The notes: generated by a model from the sequence alone, not told the origin. Shown: positions 1 to 13,084, numbered from the stretch's first letter. The stretch: 64,000 nucleotides of DNA from Mermis nigrescens (GCA_036768485.1 JAVLUZ010000340.1:1072701-1136700); one strand, 5' to 3'. Program-made: numbers and translations.

Positions 1-149
1 TATCTTTATCTTTTTGGTTCCTTTATCTTGCAAATTATCTTTACCTTCATCTCTCTTAATTTTTCTATCTTTATCTTCCAGATTTTAAAACTTCAACTTT
101 AGCTTTATCTTGTATCATGCGAAAAATTCTTATCTTTTACACAACTATT
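1..149. repeat. TATCTT-rich low-complexity tract
   Basis: Loose repeats of TATCTT/TTTATC with interruptions. Simple-sequence DNA without coding signal. It runs off the left edge of the window. Confidence 0.6.
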
Positions 150-1020
150 CCTCTCTTACTCCGCACAAAAATTTATATCATCAACTTTATTGCATCACAC
201 AAAGGAAACGACTGCTCCTTCCCCTCAGAATGATTTTGAGAGAATCTAAATCTCCCATATGCCAGACATAAAAAGACCGGCTGTCGGTTTGGCGCCGCCG
301 TTTTCGCCCCGCCTTTTGGCGCCAACCCACTTTTGGCGTCGTCGGTTTGGCGCCAACCCTGTTTGACAGCGCAGGTTTGGCGCCAAGACAGTTTGGCGCC
401 AACACAGTTAGGCGCTGCTGTAGACAAAGGATCAGAATTTCTATGCACCGTAGAAGAGAGCAGATTTACAACAGAAAAGTTGCAACTTTTATGGGCATAA
501 TTTCTGAATAGAGGACCCGTGCTATTCACAGCATGTTCAAAAGATGTATTCTTTCTGGAGCATAACTGCTTACACGCCCACTTAGAAAATTTAATGAAGA
601 ACTTGATTCTTTTAATCCTTTCTTGAAAGGATCGAAAATTCATTTTGTACCTTTTACATTCTATAAATAAAAACCCCAGTCCTCTATTCCAAAATTATGC
701 CACTTTTACGACTAAGTAAAATGTTACGACATGATCGACAACTACAATTCATTCCACATGAGGAGAAACATTATTTATTTTGTTTGGAAAAAATCTATGT
801 CAGGATGAATTATTGTGTTTTTGACCGAAATTTTTAGCTAAAGTCAAAGTCAACGTGCACACCTGTATAGGTCACAAGTACTTTCGTTTGTATTTATAAA
901 TCGCTATTTGATTGCAAATACTGTCTTTGACATGATAGTGGAACTTTGCAAACTTAGTATGGTCTGTTTGAATTTTGATGAGACCTCAAGACGTTAATGG
1001 CAGCGTACACTCTGCCGGCT
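150..1020 (+). repeat. Dispersed ~870 bp repeat with GGCGCC minisatellite, copy 1
   Basis: This stretch is repeated with high identity at 38340-39215. Both copies start near the string ctccgcacaaaaatttata, contain an array of TTTGGCGCC words (here 285-415), then a unique-looking body that includes cacagcatg and tttgacatgatagtggaac. The array lengths differ between copies, as expected of a minisatellite. Open frames across the GGCGCC array exist on both strands, but they follow from the repeat and I do not call a gene. Family unknown; no target-site duplication is visible. Confidence 0.7.
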
Positions 1021-1112
1021 TTTTGTAGACATTTGCAGACGCCAAAATTCTCACTTAAAATGGAAGCGGCATAATTTTATAAAGTAAACTAGGTATAGGT
1101 TATATATATATA

Positions 1113-2405
1113 CTAGCAAGAAAAAATGCTCCGATGGAACAAAAAAAGGTAGAATATACTTGGAACAAAGAATTATCAAGGACGTAAAAGGAGGGGACTA
1201 GAAAAAGCTCCTATGTACAAATGTCACAAAATTTGCTAAAACTCAGAAATTTCTTAAACAAAGAAAAAATGAAAGTAAGTAAATCAAAGAAAAAACCTAC
1301 CTGTGCCTAAAACTGCAAGATCTGCTAAAAATCAAACTTTTTCTAAGCAACGCAAAAATCGAAGTATATTCTGCGGCCTCTGAAAAAAATAGGTGAACCT
1401 TCCCATATTGTCCACCATACAGTGGGCGGTTCCAAAATTCTGAGAGGGTTTTCAAATTGGAATATTGGCCTTAAAAATAGTGCTATGGCGAAAAAAACAC
1501 CATTTTTGAACGTTTTTTGTCGAGCCACATCTATTGGTACCTACCAAAAAACCCTAAAAGAGCAGAAAGATTTAAAAAATTGAATTCTGGAGGTATTGTT
1601 GGGTATTTGCGTTTTCTTGTTGGGTATTTTGCCTTGGGGTGCATACTCCCCAAACCCCCTACGTCTAGGTATGGTGTCCAATGCATAATATAAAGCTTAA
1701 AAAATAAATCTCAAATCTGCGTTTTGCTAATCACTTGCAACGTTAATTTATTCGATATTGAGGCTAGATAAATATTACAAAAAGTTATATCCTATGATTA
1801 TTTGCGATACCGCAACGAAAGACTGTGATTTCTATATAATGCATGCGTCCATTCAGTACTCTTCTGGCGTTTAATCCCACCATACCACCCGGATTTCATT
1901 CCGGCCCATGTAAACTGATAACCATTAGGCATGGGAGGTTAGGGGTATGCACCAGTGTTCAATCAGAAACGTCGAAAATTGCCGTTTTTCCAACATACCA
2001 TAATTACTATTTTTTCCCAGAAGAATATTGCAACATGGCGCTGCTCAGCTATGGCGATATCTGCTTTTGCAGAGTGAGTGGTTCAGTTATCTAGCCCAAT
2101 GTTTTATCTTTGTTCGACTGGATGCTGCTTTCTTCTGCAGGCCGCAGAATATACTTCGATTTTTGCGTTGCTTAGAAAAAGTCTGATTTTTAGCAGATCT
2201 TGCAGTTTTAGGCACAGGTAGGTTTTTTCTTTGATTTACTTACTTTCATTTTTTCTTTGTTTAAGAAATTTCTGAGTTTTAGCAAATTTTGTGACATTTG
2301 TACATAGGAGCTTTTTCTAGTCCCCTCCTTTTACGTCCTTGATAATTCTTTGTTCCAAGTATATTCTACCTTTTTTTGTTCCATCGGAGCATTTTTTCTT
2401 GCTAG
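1113..2405 (+). mobile_element. Foldback element A, 1.29 kb with 266 bp inverted arms
   Basis: The left arm 1113-1378 is the near-perfect reverse complement of the right arm 2140-2405. Ends are CTAGCAAG and CTTGCTAG, flanked by TA on both sides (1111-1112, 2406-2407), which fits a TA target-site duplication. The interior 1379-2139 holds a minus-orientation W-repeat relic (about 1418-1682) and an 83-codon open frame at 1843-2094. The same frame recurs in copy C, but the two DNAs are nearly identical, so this is not evidence of coding. No transposase is visible, so it is a non-autonomous element. The arms are unusually long for a MITE. Confidence 0.85.
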
Positions 2406-4893
2406 TACCCAACTTTTTGTTAGCAAAAAATAGTAGTTATTCCTATCTTTGTCAGTGTTGTAGCGAATGTCATTAGGTACTGCTTCCATCTCAGCAATTT
2501 ATACTTGCATTGTGTATGAATTATATTCCGACTCCGCGCGTTTGCAATATAATTTAGCTGAAGTTCGAAGCAGCATCATTTTCTGTGCTCAAGCTGGAAT
2601 TCACTTATCGCTTCTGATCGTTGCTTACTTCGACCATGATGCAACTTCAACAAATAATCTCACGTTTTGTCATTTTACTTCTCGCTGACTCTTATTTAGT
2701 CCGATAAAGTTGACTGCCCGCAGCAATGCACTGGCTAATCGACCTAAGAAACACGCATTTCAAAGTGAAATGCATGCGTCGTTCAAGTGGACATTTCTTT
2801 ACAGTTGGGTAGATTGCGTAGCAAACGGGGCGCAATGATTTTTGCCCAATCGCTATGATTGAAGATAGCTAAATACATATACATATGTGGAAAATTTCTT
2901 GCATGTTATTACGTGCTTGTTTCAGTAAATTTTAAAATGATATTTATCACATTGCGTGTATGAATAATGTTGGTAAGCACTAACGTATTAGGTACGACAA
3001 GTTAGGTACTGGATCTAGGATTTTCAACCTAACTTTTACAGAAACCACCTAAAACATGTCAAAAATTTGCTCTTTGCACAAAAACGCGTTTTTAAGCTTT
3101 TTGTGTGGTCTATACTTTTATGTATACATATTCTATTTTATTGTTTTTTTGAATTTAAGAAAAATATTATGTTTTTGCAAGGCTCTAGGTCAAAAGTTCA
3201 TATGCAGTGTTTACTTACATACACAGAATGCACAGAAGATTTTAGTCGGATTCGTAAATCTGATATTACGCGGATATTACAATCAACATTTATAAAGACA
3301 TCACGTCTCAACAATGGTCTGATGACAAATTAACATTAGGTGTAAAACAGTTTACACCACTGTTGTGTAAAAAAATGTGTCTAAGCGACTTCTCACACCT
3401 GATTCCTTGAAAATTTCTAGTCATAAGGAAAAAATTAGCTTTCCGCAAGGCTCTAAAACAAAGAATAATATAAAGTGTAAACGATATGTTAACAAGTAGT
3501 GTAAAGAAGATTTTAGTCAGAATCGTAATTTCAATATTGCTTCTATATTAGGACCAACTTTTATGAAAATAGTAAGTCTCCATAATGTCGTAAGGATAAA
3601 TTAACATTGGTTTAAACCACTTTACTGAACTGTTGAGTGTAAACATACGCGCCAAAATTGCGTATCGAATTTGGTTTCAGGTTCATTTACAGACTTGAGA
3701 ATCATGTCCCTGACTCATAACCGGAGAAGCTGGCAGAAAGAAACAAGACAGAAACCTGTTTAAAGCACATCATTCTTGACTTTACACTCGCTTAATATTG
3801 GTTTAGATATACGCGATTCGCTATGAAATACACCCCATATAAGGCACTTTATTTTTATTCTATTGGACCTATCCTGACTTCTGAAAGGAGAAAGTGGCGA
3901 ACAAAACCCAAACAAAGACATATTTTCCATCATTCAGAACATTGTAAACTTTAAAAATCCGTACCGTATTCCCCATTGAGTGTAAAGAAATTCGGTTTGG
4001 TACAGTTTGTAGCTTTTCAGTCGTAGTACGTTTCTATGTGCAAAAAGTCTGTTGCAAAAATTATTTGATATGATTTACCAATCAAAATTGAGGAAAAAAT
4101 GTGTTTTTTCGCCCATTTTACACGTCTGATTTCGAACTTTACACCCCCATAAATAGCTCAATATTGCGTTTTTTTAAATGCGGTTTGCTGCGATCTGTAG
4201 CCCCTGAGAGGCACTTTATTACTGCTGTATTTAATGTACCCTGACTCATAAGCGGAAAAATTTGGCGGAGAAATCTTAGTTAAAATCCGTTTTTTACACC
4301 ATCCACTAGAGTGTAAACTTTAAACCCCAGGATCTAACTCACCATAGAGCGTAGAAGACATTGCTTATATGCAGAATGTAGCCCTTGATCCGCTCTACAT
4401 TTCTGTCTGAAAACATTTCGAAAAACTCATAAGTGGAGTTAGTATCAGACATAAGCAGGTTGAAAACTCGACCAAAAAGTGCTTTTTCACGCCCAGATTT
4501 TCGCACTCTTTACACTGCCATTCAAGAACTAATGCGAATTTAGAAAAAACAAAAAAATGCCATTCTGGAAAATTCATTTCTCTATAATCCTATGCTGTTT
4601 AATTGTTCGAGTCATCAATACTCAGTTGTCCACATGCCGCAGTAAAAAGGTCCCAAAATTTGTCCTATGTTTTAACGTTACACAAAAACTTTACACCTTC
4701 TTTACACAGCCAGTTTTGAGTTTCAAGAAAACCAAAAACACACGGGCAGCAAATTTTTTTATTATCCTCCTTTTGAAAAAAATCGCACCTTCCAGAAGTG
4801 TCCCGTTATAGCTGTAGGGGGTGCACAGGTGTTAGGGGTACCCAAGTATATTATAGGTACGCGCTAACGCGCTTCCTATGATTATGAATAATT
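2406..4893 (+). repeat. GTGTAAA-rich tail R1, directly downstream of foldback A
   Basis: The first ~105 bp and the stretch 3137-4893 match 17848-17950 and 18469-20219 closely; 2511-3136 has no counterpart in R2. The body is a series of diverged modules about 150-200 bp long, each with TTTACAC or GTGTAAA and phrases such as ctcataaccggag and cactttatt. It ends in an imperfect hairpin, TAGGTA...TTCCTA, at 4854-4879. It has no long open frame. It appears to belong to the same mobile unit as foldback A because the pairing recurs four times in the window. Confidence 0.75.
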
Positions 4894-7800
4894 TGACAAA
4901 TGTGTGAATAAGTGATAATTTAAACAACGGGAAACGGGTAAAATTTATGAACGGCCGGAAAGAAAAAAGCCAACAAAGTCAACAAAGTCTCGCGAACAGA
5001 CTATAAGATGGTTATAGGAGCTCTGTTTAAGCAACATTCAGGCACGTTTGTAATATGTGAATATGTTCAATGACAATTATTAAATAATTATTGACCATTT
5101 GGTGTTCTAAATCGGATTAAAAACTTGAAACTTGAGAAATTAGGAAGAGTACTAAAACCGTCAGAACTCGAGGAATTTCCGCTAAAGTATGTAGGTGTGG
5201 CTTTGCTGGGTTGTGGTACCTTCTGACAATATTTAATTATTTATACTTTCGGTGTCTTAGGACCATGATGTGAAACCTCGCAGCTTTGACTATTTGATTA
5301 ATTTTTGACGTGTTGGCTCTTGAAAATGTATCACAGAATTCAGATGTGGTACTATGTGCCTACTAGTGTTTTTGTGACTAAGTATAGGTATGAGTAGGGG
5401 CCACTCAGATTCCAATCCTCGGATCAAAAACTAATCGGATTTCTGGAATTTTTCGCGATTTTTACGATTTTTGCTCTAAACCTTGCTGCCCTTTTATATT
5501 GATGACCCGTCTTCATCCTGGAATACCTTAAACCTCTGTTCACGGTGTCCTAGGCCGAAGTCATAGGTAATCACTTTATTGGCATTTTTAGCTTCCTTAT
5601 ACCCAGGGTAATGAAGTAAAAGATTTCTTTCTAAAGCTTAATCATGAAATCAAGAGCTGTGCTTACATGAACCCATAGCTGGGGATAAGATAAAAAATGT
5701 AAATGAAGACATAAAAAATAAATACAGATATCAATCATAATTTCACTTTAGTATCAAAAACGTTTCAAAGTATAATCGAAATCGTTCAATTTTGCTCAAA
5801 CGTTGCAGAAACCTAAACATTGCATTATAAGGTAGGTAATATTTATCTTTTAAAGTGATTAAATCGAATTTTTTCGCACTGCTTAGGAAGCTGTTTACGT
5901 ACTTGAGTAACGCGCTGTAATTATTTTACTTCCGATTCAAAATTTTCGTAAAACACTAATCAATTTGCAAATGGAGAGAGTTAAATATGACTCTAAAATT
6001 TGTAATTAAATAGCTTACATAGGTATGCGATTTTCAGCGACTTCAACCTGATAATGAAAAGTAAAGATGTCTATAATAGATAATTGATTTTGACGTCACA
6101 TGCTATTCAAGCTGTTTTAGATTTTAAATCCATTCGCTACTTCATTCTACTTTGCGATTATCCTTCTACATCTTCCTGCAATTATAAAAATGATTAGTAA
6201 TTAGATCCGTAATTTCATTGAAATAAGTGACACATTTTAGATCTGAATTATAATTTGAATTCGATTTTTCAAAAGCAATAAGAATTTCGAACTAATGTTA
6301 TTCATTAGTGCATTTTATTTTAATGTTCCTACCTGAATTGACAAAATTTGTCACACTCAAGCGACACTTATTTTTAAATTTTTTATTCAATTAAGCCCGT
6401 AACAACTTTGAGACAAAGACGGACTACTTTACAATCAGGAGCAATCCAAATACGCAGAGTGTATAATTTTCGCATTTTATTTTCAAGAAAAATTGTTCCG
6501 ATTTTTTCTCAACAATGTACATATTTGATTATTGTGATTTTCAATTTATTATTCAGTTGTTATTTTATTATTTTTACTTTATTTTATTATTTTCATTATC
6601 TTTTATTCTATTTTGTCAGCGTATTTTTCCAAATTCGGAAAAAACTTCTGATTTCTTCAGGGACGTTTCAATAAGTTCTAATCTCGACTGGACGTAGAAG
6701 AGATTGTTATAGATTTCTCGAATATGGCAGAGCTCCCCCAAAATAGAATTTAATGCTTTTTTCGAGCTTTTGGCCAAATAATCAGAGCTCTAGACTTTGT
6801 TCGCATCTTATATAAATTCAACACATTTATTTGGAGTGTACAATACATGAAATGTCTTCGAAAAAACCGAACAAAACAGTTCCTAAGTAATTCTTGGGTA
6901 AAGTTTGTTTGTTTGACGGAAGAGGAAAGATAAAAAACTTCAATAATATATCTTGAACCCCTTTTTCTTTCTCGCACACATCGATTGATCTAGCGTACAT
7001 TGTCCAATATTTAAATTCAACGATATGACGCCTGTATCTTAGGTATTAGGCTTGGAAATTTTTGGCAAGTTTTGGGAAATAACTTTGCTGGAATTGGGGT
7101 CGCACTCGGTATATATTTCCAATCGTCGATCCGGATCAGAGAGATTTTTCATAGCCACAACCTGGTGCGGAAAAATGGCCTTGGGTGTCCGTCCATGCTA
7201 CGCCTATCAAGCCGTCAAACAAGAGGTCTATGATAAAATTTTTCCATTTAAAATGTGGAAAATTATATCATACAGACTTCCGTAAAATTTCGACTTTTCT
7301 ACAACAGAGTCACGAAACAATACTATTACAGTTTTTATATTTTTCAATAAATTTTAATGTACGAGTATTATATAGTAGCCAAAAACATTAAACAGAACAT
7401 ATCCTATTCGCGTCTTTGATACTCTGATGCAACAATCCCAATGCTAATATTACGACATTATTTACATTCTAATCAGATCCTAATTACCCAGCATAAATGA
7501 GCATTGAGTTCTTTAATTGTATGCATCTTCCATCTATCGCGTACTCAAATGTGGGCCAACAATTCGATTTGCTAGACCCACAGATCCAAAAAATCTCTAG
7601 AAATCTATAATCAGGAACATCCGCTGACTACCGCAAATTATATTTTTTAACCTGTGGTATTTGAAAATTTTTGGACCTAAAAGGCGTAGTTCGTGTTTAC
7701 GGCATAGCTGAGCTTGCCATGCATGGGTGTACGAAACAGAGTGTAGAAATCTAGACCTTGAAAATTCAAAAAGCCCTAATTAAAATTCGCGACACAATAA

Positions 7801-8085
7801 TAAAACTTCTTGAAAAGTTTTTCTCGCTTTTCCGCTATTTCTAAACGATAGTAATTCTTCGCCTTATTTATACCTTTGTCGTAAAGCGATATTGGTACTC
7901 TCCACTCTTGTCTTTTGTCGCCTTCGCACTTAACTCGACCTATGACCTCAAGGCAACTCCAAGACGATTCGGACAATCCAAAAAAGCACGTGAAAGTAGG
8001 AAAAATGGAATAAATTGATTGTTCATTGATTTTTCTTCGAATATTAGCTCGCTCCACAGATCGACCATACTGTGCATCTATGGTT
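4894..8085. other. Unique AT-rich interval, no gene seen
   Basis: No conserved protein motif, RNA gene or long repeat was recognised. Open frames here are short and of biased composition, for example Phe/Ile-rich at 6408-6697. A frame at 7052-7285 has a more ordinary composition but no recognisable domain and no convincing splice sites. Confidence 0.5.
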
Positions 8086-8358
8086 TAATCCACACCTGGG
8101 CGTGGGTGGGTTTGGGGTATGACCCCCAGAAACTAAAATACCCCCTTCCCCAGAAATCAAAATACCCCCCCAGAATTCAATTTTTTAAAAATTTTTTTCG
8201 TTTTTTTCGCAATTTTTTGATGCCAATGGATAGTGCTTGATGAGAAACGTCGAAAAATGGTGTCTTTATCACCATACTACCATTTTTAAGACCATTTTTT
8301 GACATTCAAAAAATCTTGCACCCTCCTCCCCCAGAATTTTCTTGCTGCCCACGTATGG
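8086..8358 (+). mobile_element. W repeat copy (~260 bp MITE-like)
   Basis: It begins cacacctgggcgtggg, passes through runs of C with aaaatacccccc, then the conserved core gatgccaatggatagtgc, and ends gctgcccacgtatgg. The ends CATACcTGGGC and GCCCAcgTATGG are roughly inverted, which suggests a short-TIR mini-element. At least ten further copies or fragments occur in the window in both orientations. Noncoding. Confidence 0.75.
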
Positions 8359-8925
8359 TCTAGACCCGTTAAAATAGAAAAGCGGAAAATTTTCTCAAAA
8401 ATTGCTGGAAATTGCCCAGAAATTAAACATTATTTTTATGCTTAGCGCTATTTTAGCATTCACCAATCTTTGACGTCATTTTGGCCCCAATGAGCTCGAT
8501 ATTTGACTCCACCAGACCAGTGACACTGTGGATCTATAGTCTGAACCACAAAACCCCACACCCACGTGTGCTTGTAAATTCTAGTCTGCTATAAATACAA
8601 TTATTTAAATAGCGAAATAAGCGAATTTTCTTGTTATTGAACGTGAGTAAAGTACGACTTTGAATGACCGATAATTATTGACTAGAATGTATAATCAAAA
8701 AATGAAAACTGAAACTAAAGACTATACATCGAGAACTAAAGCAAAAAACTTAAAAACTAGAAACTATCATCTTTGTTCCGTCAAGAGTTGGATATTTAGG
8801 AAATCAAGAACAAAGGAGACTTATTGAGTCAGAAGCTGATCTGCTTAGAAGCTAATTTTACCAGGTTAGTCCACTATGGAACAGAAATTATATTAGAAGA
8901 ATTGATCTAATTTTAACGAGTTTCT
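8359..8925. other. Spacer with a diverged dispersed repeat
   Basis: About 8400-8540 resembles 16200-16410 in the same orientation (ttttggcc followed by gagctcgat/gagctcaat and ccagaccag), so a second, older repeat family is present. The rest is unremarkable AT-rich DNA. Confidence 0.4.
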
Positions 8926-8933
8926 ATTGCAAG

Positions 8934-9128
8934 CAGGGGCGGATTTAGAGGAAGGCGGGGGGGGGCGGCCGCCCTCGGCTTCATTGGCCCAAAATAGTGC
9001 GAAAAATTCAGCATTTTTGAGCGATTTTTGCGATTTTCGGGTCAAAACGGCTAATTTTTCCGCCCAAGTAAGGGTTCCGCCCCCCTTATGGGTACCGCCC
9101 CCTTTGGAAAATCCTAGATCCGCCACTG
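8934..9128 (+). mobile_element. hAT-type MITE with 8 bp target-site duplication
   Basis: A 195 bp element has inverted ends CAGGGGCGGATTTAG and CTAGATCCGCCACTG. It is flanked by perfect 8 bp direct repeats ATTGCAAG at 8926-8933 and 9129-9136. Eight-base duplications with CAG..GGCGG ends are the signature of the hAT superfamily. It has no coding capacity, so movement would need a transposase supplied elsewhere. A solitary right-end relic (gatccgccactg) is seen near 32368-32382. Confidence 0.85.
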
Positions 9129-9136
9129 ATTGCAAG

Positions 9137-12100
9137 CATACAAGGATGTAAAGTTTCATAATAGCGCAACAATATTAAATACGCAAAAATGTTTCATTTT
9201 TATGAATCTAAACTTCATGAATGTTTCGCGTCAAAAAATAATCATAATAGCCTGAATTACCATTCGATTATGTGTAGACAAATATCCGCGATTTTTTTTT
9301 TTGCAAGTTTCGTCAAACGAGGAACAATTCGTTCAAGTTCATATTGAACAACATATATGATACAATAAAAAATTTATGTAAAAAATGTTATAAATTATGA
9401 TGTAAAAAGTAATATAAATATAATATAAGGTATAAAATATACAATGTATAATGCGCCTCGTCATATTTGATTTGATGCTAAATAAAATTAAATTAATCCA
9501 GAATTGTAAAATAGAGAGCAAAACGTTGAAAGTTGTATTCAGTTATGAAGTTTTGGTTCAATTCTTGCGAAGAGGTAGAAGAAAATACCAAAAGTTTCCT
9601 TTCAATTATACAATTTCGCATTATAATCCTAAATGCAGAGTCTAACTAATCTTAGCCATGCTTAGGCTATGAGATCTGTAGATGGAAAGAAAAAATTTAT
9701 GTAATGCTGAATCAGGCAGAACATTGCCCGAAATAGAGAACTTAGTCTACAACATCACTTTAAATCTATAAACTTATGTAAGAATTAACTTTTACGTTGT
9801 TTTGAGACAGGAAAATTTCAAATGTTATCAAATTTATTGTTTTTAATCACTTCCTACCGCAAAGACTTGAAAAAGCAATATTAGTCTTAATGTTTTCACA
9901 AACAATTCAATTTGTTGGTCTGAGGATAGATACTTTTTCTTTGTTAGAAACGAAATTTTCGCATTTTAGGGAATTTCATATTCTGAATAAAGGAAAATTA
10001 TAATGAATGGATCAAATAAAATAAATTTAGAGGCTATATCAATTTCGCTTTGCAGCTTTCCTTTTAGCTTTTTCTGTAATTTTTTTCGAAAAACAGACTA
10101 GTTTTTGATCGGTTGTGATTTAAGTTTTTAGTTTTATTTTTCGCTTGTGAAGATCTTCTGCAATGTTTGATTTAAAAATGTTTGCATAACATACGCAAAC
10201 ATGTGCACACTGCATAATCTAACATCATTTGCCGTAGAAATCCATTTCCTTTTCTCTTGTCTACTTAGGATATCACATGTTTGTTTAATCGCCGACTGTA
10301 AGATCAAATAAAGATCTTCACGTTTGTACGTCTTCAATTTGTCACGTTCTACTTTTCATTTTTACTCTTTATATCTGTTTTCATTTTGTGTGATTCACCA
10401 AGTCATTTTAAAATGATATTATTTAATAGATATGTGTTCTTACTAAATTATAAATTATATAAATGAAATAAGTTCCTTCCATAAATTTTTAACTCTATAT
10501 GGTTTCCTCTGAAATAAGTCGGTTTTTCTCTGCCGATTTCTTGTTTAAGAGTAGAATTCACATCACTCTGGTTTATGCCTGAAGCACATACGATATTTTG
10601 GCTTAAGCGCCGCACATTGTCTATCATTTCCCCGAAAGTTTGATAATCTTGTCGTAAGAATTAAGATATCTACTTTTATGGTAATCAGCGACATTGTAAT
10701 GTTATATTTTATACTAATTAAATCTAATTAAATTATAACAACTAAATAAAATTAAATTAAAACTGAGATAAAATAGAATTTCAATTGAAAATCAGCTAGT
10801 TTGCTTATCCGCTTCTTTTGCTGTGTATGATATTCGATGCACAATCTTGCGGATGGAGGGGGTAGTAAGAGAGCTTTTTAAGATAAATTGATTTCAAGAT
10901 TTTGTATAAATACAAAAAATAATAAAAATAATCCTAAAATTTCTCACTATCCCGTTTTGAAGTCTAGCGAGACCCCTAAAAATAACGTGCCTGCCTGATT
11001 ATGATCATAAACAATTTATTGATCAATTGATAATCCATTATTTTCAAATCGCAGAGACACGCTTAAAAATAATTTATTAATAATATTTTTAATTTTTTTG
11101 TAAACAAACCTATTCAGAGATTCGTGCTTCAATGTACCACTGCCCTACACTCTTGGTGCATGCGTTACTCGTGTTTGATGTGTTTGCTCGAGTAAGTGGA
11201 ATCTATTAGTATAAATCATCGAAATTGAAATTATTTGTTGAAATTATTAAAAAATAAATATATTACTTATTAGCAATTCCCAAAATAGTTTATAAAATTT
11301 ATTTTCGTCAAAAAATGAGCCGAAAGTTATTGTCTAATTACTCAATTTAAAAGTTATCGTCCAATTACTCCTCATCTGTTTCATTCCGAATTTTATTGAT
11401 ATATCATTTCAGGCTGATTCAAAACAATTCATTCGTCATTGAATTTTTAAAAATTGGCTAAAGAAAAAGAAACTTTCTTTCTACATCAAATTGAGCGTTG
11501 TTGTGTAACTTTCTACCAAATTTTATTTACTATTTCTGAATCCTTCACGGGTTTCTCAAATATTTGTTTATAAGTTTAATTCCTTTCTAATCAACCAGAC
11601 AATATTGAATCAATACTAATAATTGATTTCATTTTAATGTCATTTTCTATCCAGTTAGGTAAACGTGAAAATTATAGGCAGTGGGATCTGGCGTCTGAAC
11701 TCTCCGAGTTCAACAGGCCACAATCAAAAGTTAGATGACCAAAGAATGATATTATTTATTTTTCTAGCGTTTATCTATTCAAATTTATAAAACTAGATGA
11801 AAAACATTGAAAAATGACGTTTTTCGGGAGACTAACATTAATCTCTTGATTTTGTATTGATCTTCAAAAATCATAATTTATAACATAGATCCATAAATTC
11901 GGATCCTGCCTGCCCTTGTAAATGATGAACAATTAATTTTTTAGAACATTTAAAATAAATCGATAAATTTATTTGAAACGGACTTAAAATTTTAGTTCTA
12001 GACGAGGAAGCTTAGCGGGTTATTATTTTTTGACCGGATAAATTAATAGGACTACGAAGGACCAGAAAAACAAGAGGTTAAAAAGCTAGATATAATTAAA

Positions 12101-12664
12101 AAATATCACCACTTCGCTAACTCGTAGTTCTTCTTAACATTCCAACTATTATGTACTAGAACGGCAATCTAGCCAATGACTTTATCTGATCTTAGTGTTT
12201 TTCTTTCTTATCTTAAAGTTTTAAGCTTTGATTTCTTTTTCACGGATGTCTACCAGGTGTCTATGTTAATGCATTGTAGTAGTTTTTTTCATCTTAACTT
12301 TTTGAGAGATTATTTTCAAAAATAAAGTAAATATTTATAAAGAGCATAAAAAACCGCGGGTAAATCATATGAAGTTTAACATAGACTAGATCGGCGTCCT
12401 ATCATGGTGATGATTCACGATAACAGGGGCGATAGGGCGACCCCCATTCAAAGTCGGACGTCCCTCCATCATCCTAAAGCCAGAAAATTTTTGACCCCGT
12501 CCCCTGATTTTTGGAATTAATCGAATTTTTTGCACTTTTATGCGTTCTTTGCCCATATTTCAACAAAAATTGGAAATTATTTACCCCTCCCCCATGATAA
12601 CTCTTCAACAGTAAAAACTACACCGTAGACGGAGGATTAAAAGAATCAATATTTTCTTTTTGCT
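9137..12664. other. AT-rich interval, no gene seen
   Basis: No conserved motif, tRNA or strong repeat was recognised. About 12425-12610 holds a diverged, GC-richer repeat (ccccc tracts, gacccc, cgaattttttgcac) with W-like wording. The remainder is typical of intergenic or intronic AT-rich DNA. Confidence 0.45.
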
Positions 12665-12724
12665 GCTTTTAGACGACCTGTTGAATATCAGTGATGATCT
12701 TGGAAGTTATACCGACTCGTCTTT

Positions 12725-13003
12725 ATGTTTAATCGATTTTTCGACAGTTTTTACTTATTGGATTTGACATGGGCTATCGACAATGTAGCCGAAAATGATT
12801 GTATTTCATTCTGCGAAAAATTGCGTCCTTGCAGATCGGGTAACTATATCGAATTGAACAATCGCTGTTATTTGTCGACTAGCAATGGATTGGAGGCCCC
12901 AAATGATCTTCATTATTATTCCGCCATTAAATCTATATATTTCTGGTTGAAGTGCCCACAAAGTGAGAAATCTTTGAATTTTCACAAAAATTGCCTAAAA
13001 TAA
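12725..13003 (+). CDS. Possible PAN/Apple-like exon
   Basis: The frame has cysteines spaced C-x3-C-x5-C-x11-C followed by YLS (NDCISFCEKLR, then PCRSG, then RCYLS). This resembles the core of PAN/Apple modules, which are extracellular protein- or carbohydrate-binding domains. A pyrimidine-rich tract ending ttttag lies just upstream near 12672, but its frame is broken before the motif, so the true exon start is unclear. The donor is also unclear. The rest of the gene was not found nearby. A chance open frame cannot be excluded; the call rests only on the cysteine pattern. Confidence 0.3.
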   Translation: MFNRFFDSFYLLDLTWAIDNVAENDCISFCEKLRPCRSGNYIELNNRCYLSTSNGLEAPNDLHYYSAIKSIYFWLKCPQSEKSLNFHKNCLK

Positions 13004-13084
13004 ACGACAAATTAGCTTTCAATCGAACAAGCAAGAAAGTTGCTCAATCAGACTTCGGATTTGTACTTAATTTACCAAACAGGC

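Noticed and set aside
1843..2094. 83-codon frame conserved between foldbacks A and C
   Set aside because: The two DNAs are almost identical, so conservation of the frame says nothing about selection, and no domain is recognisable.
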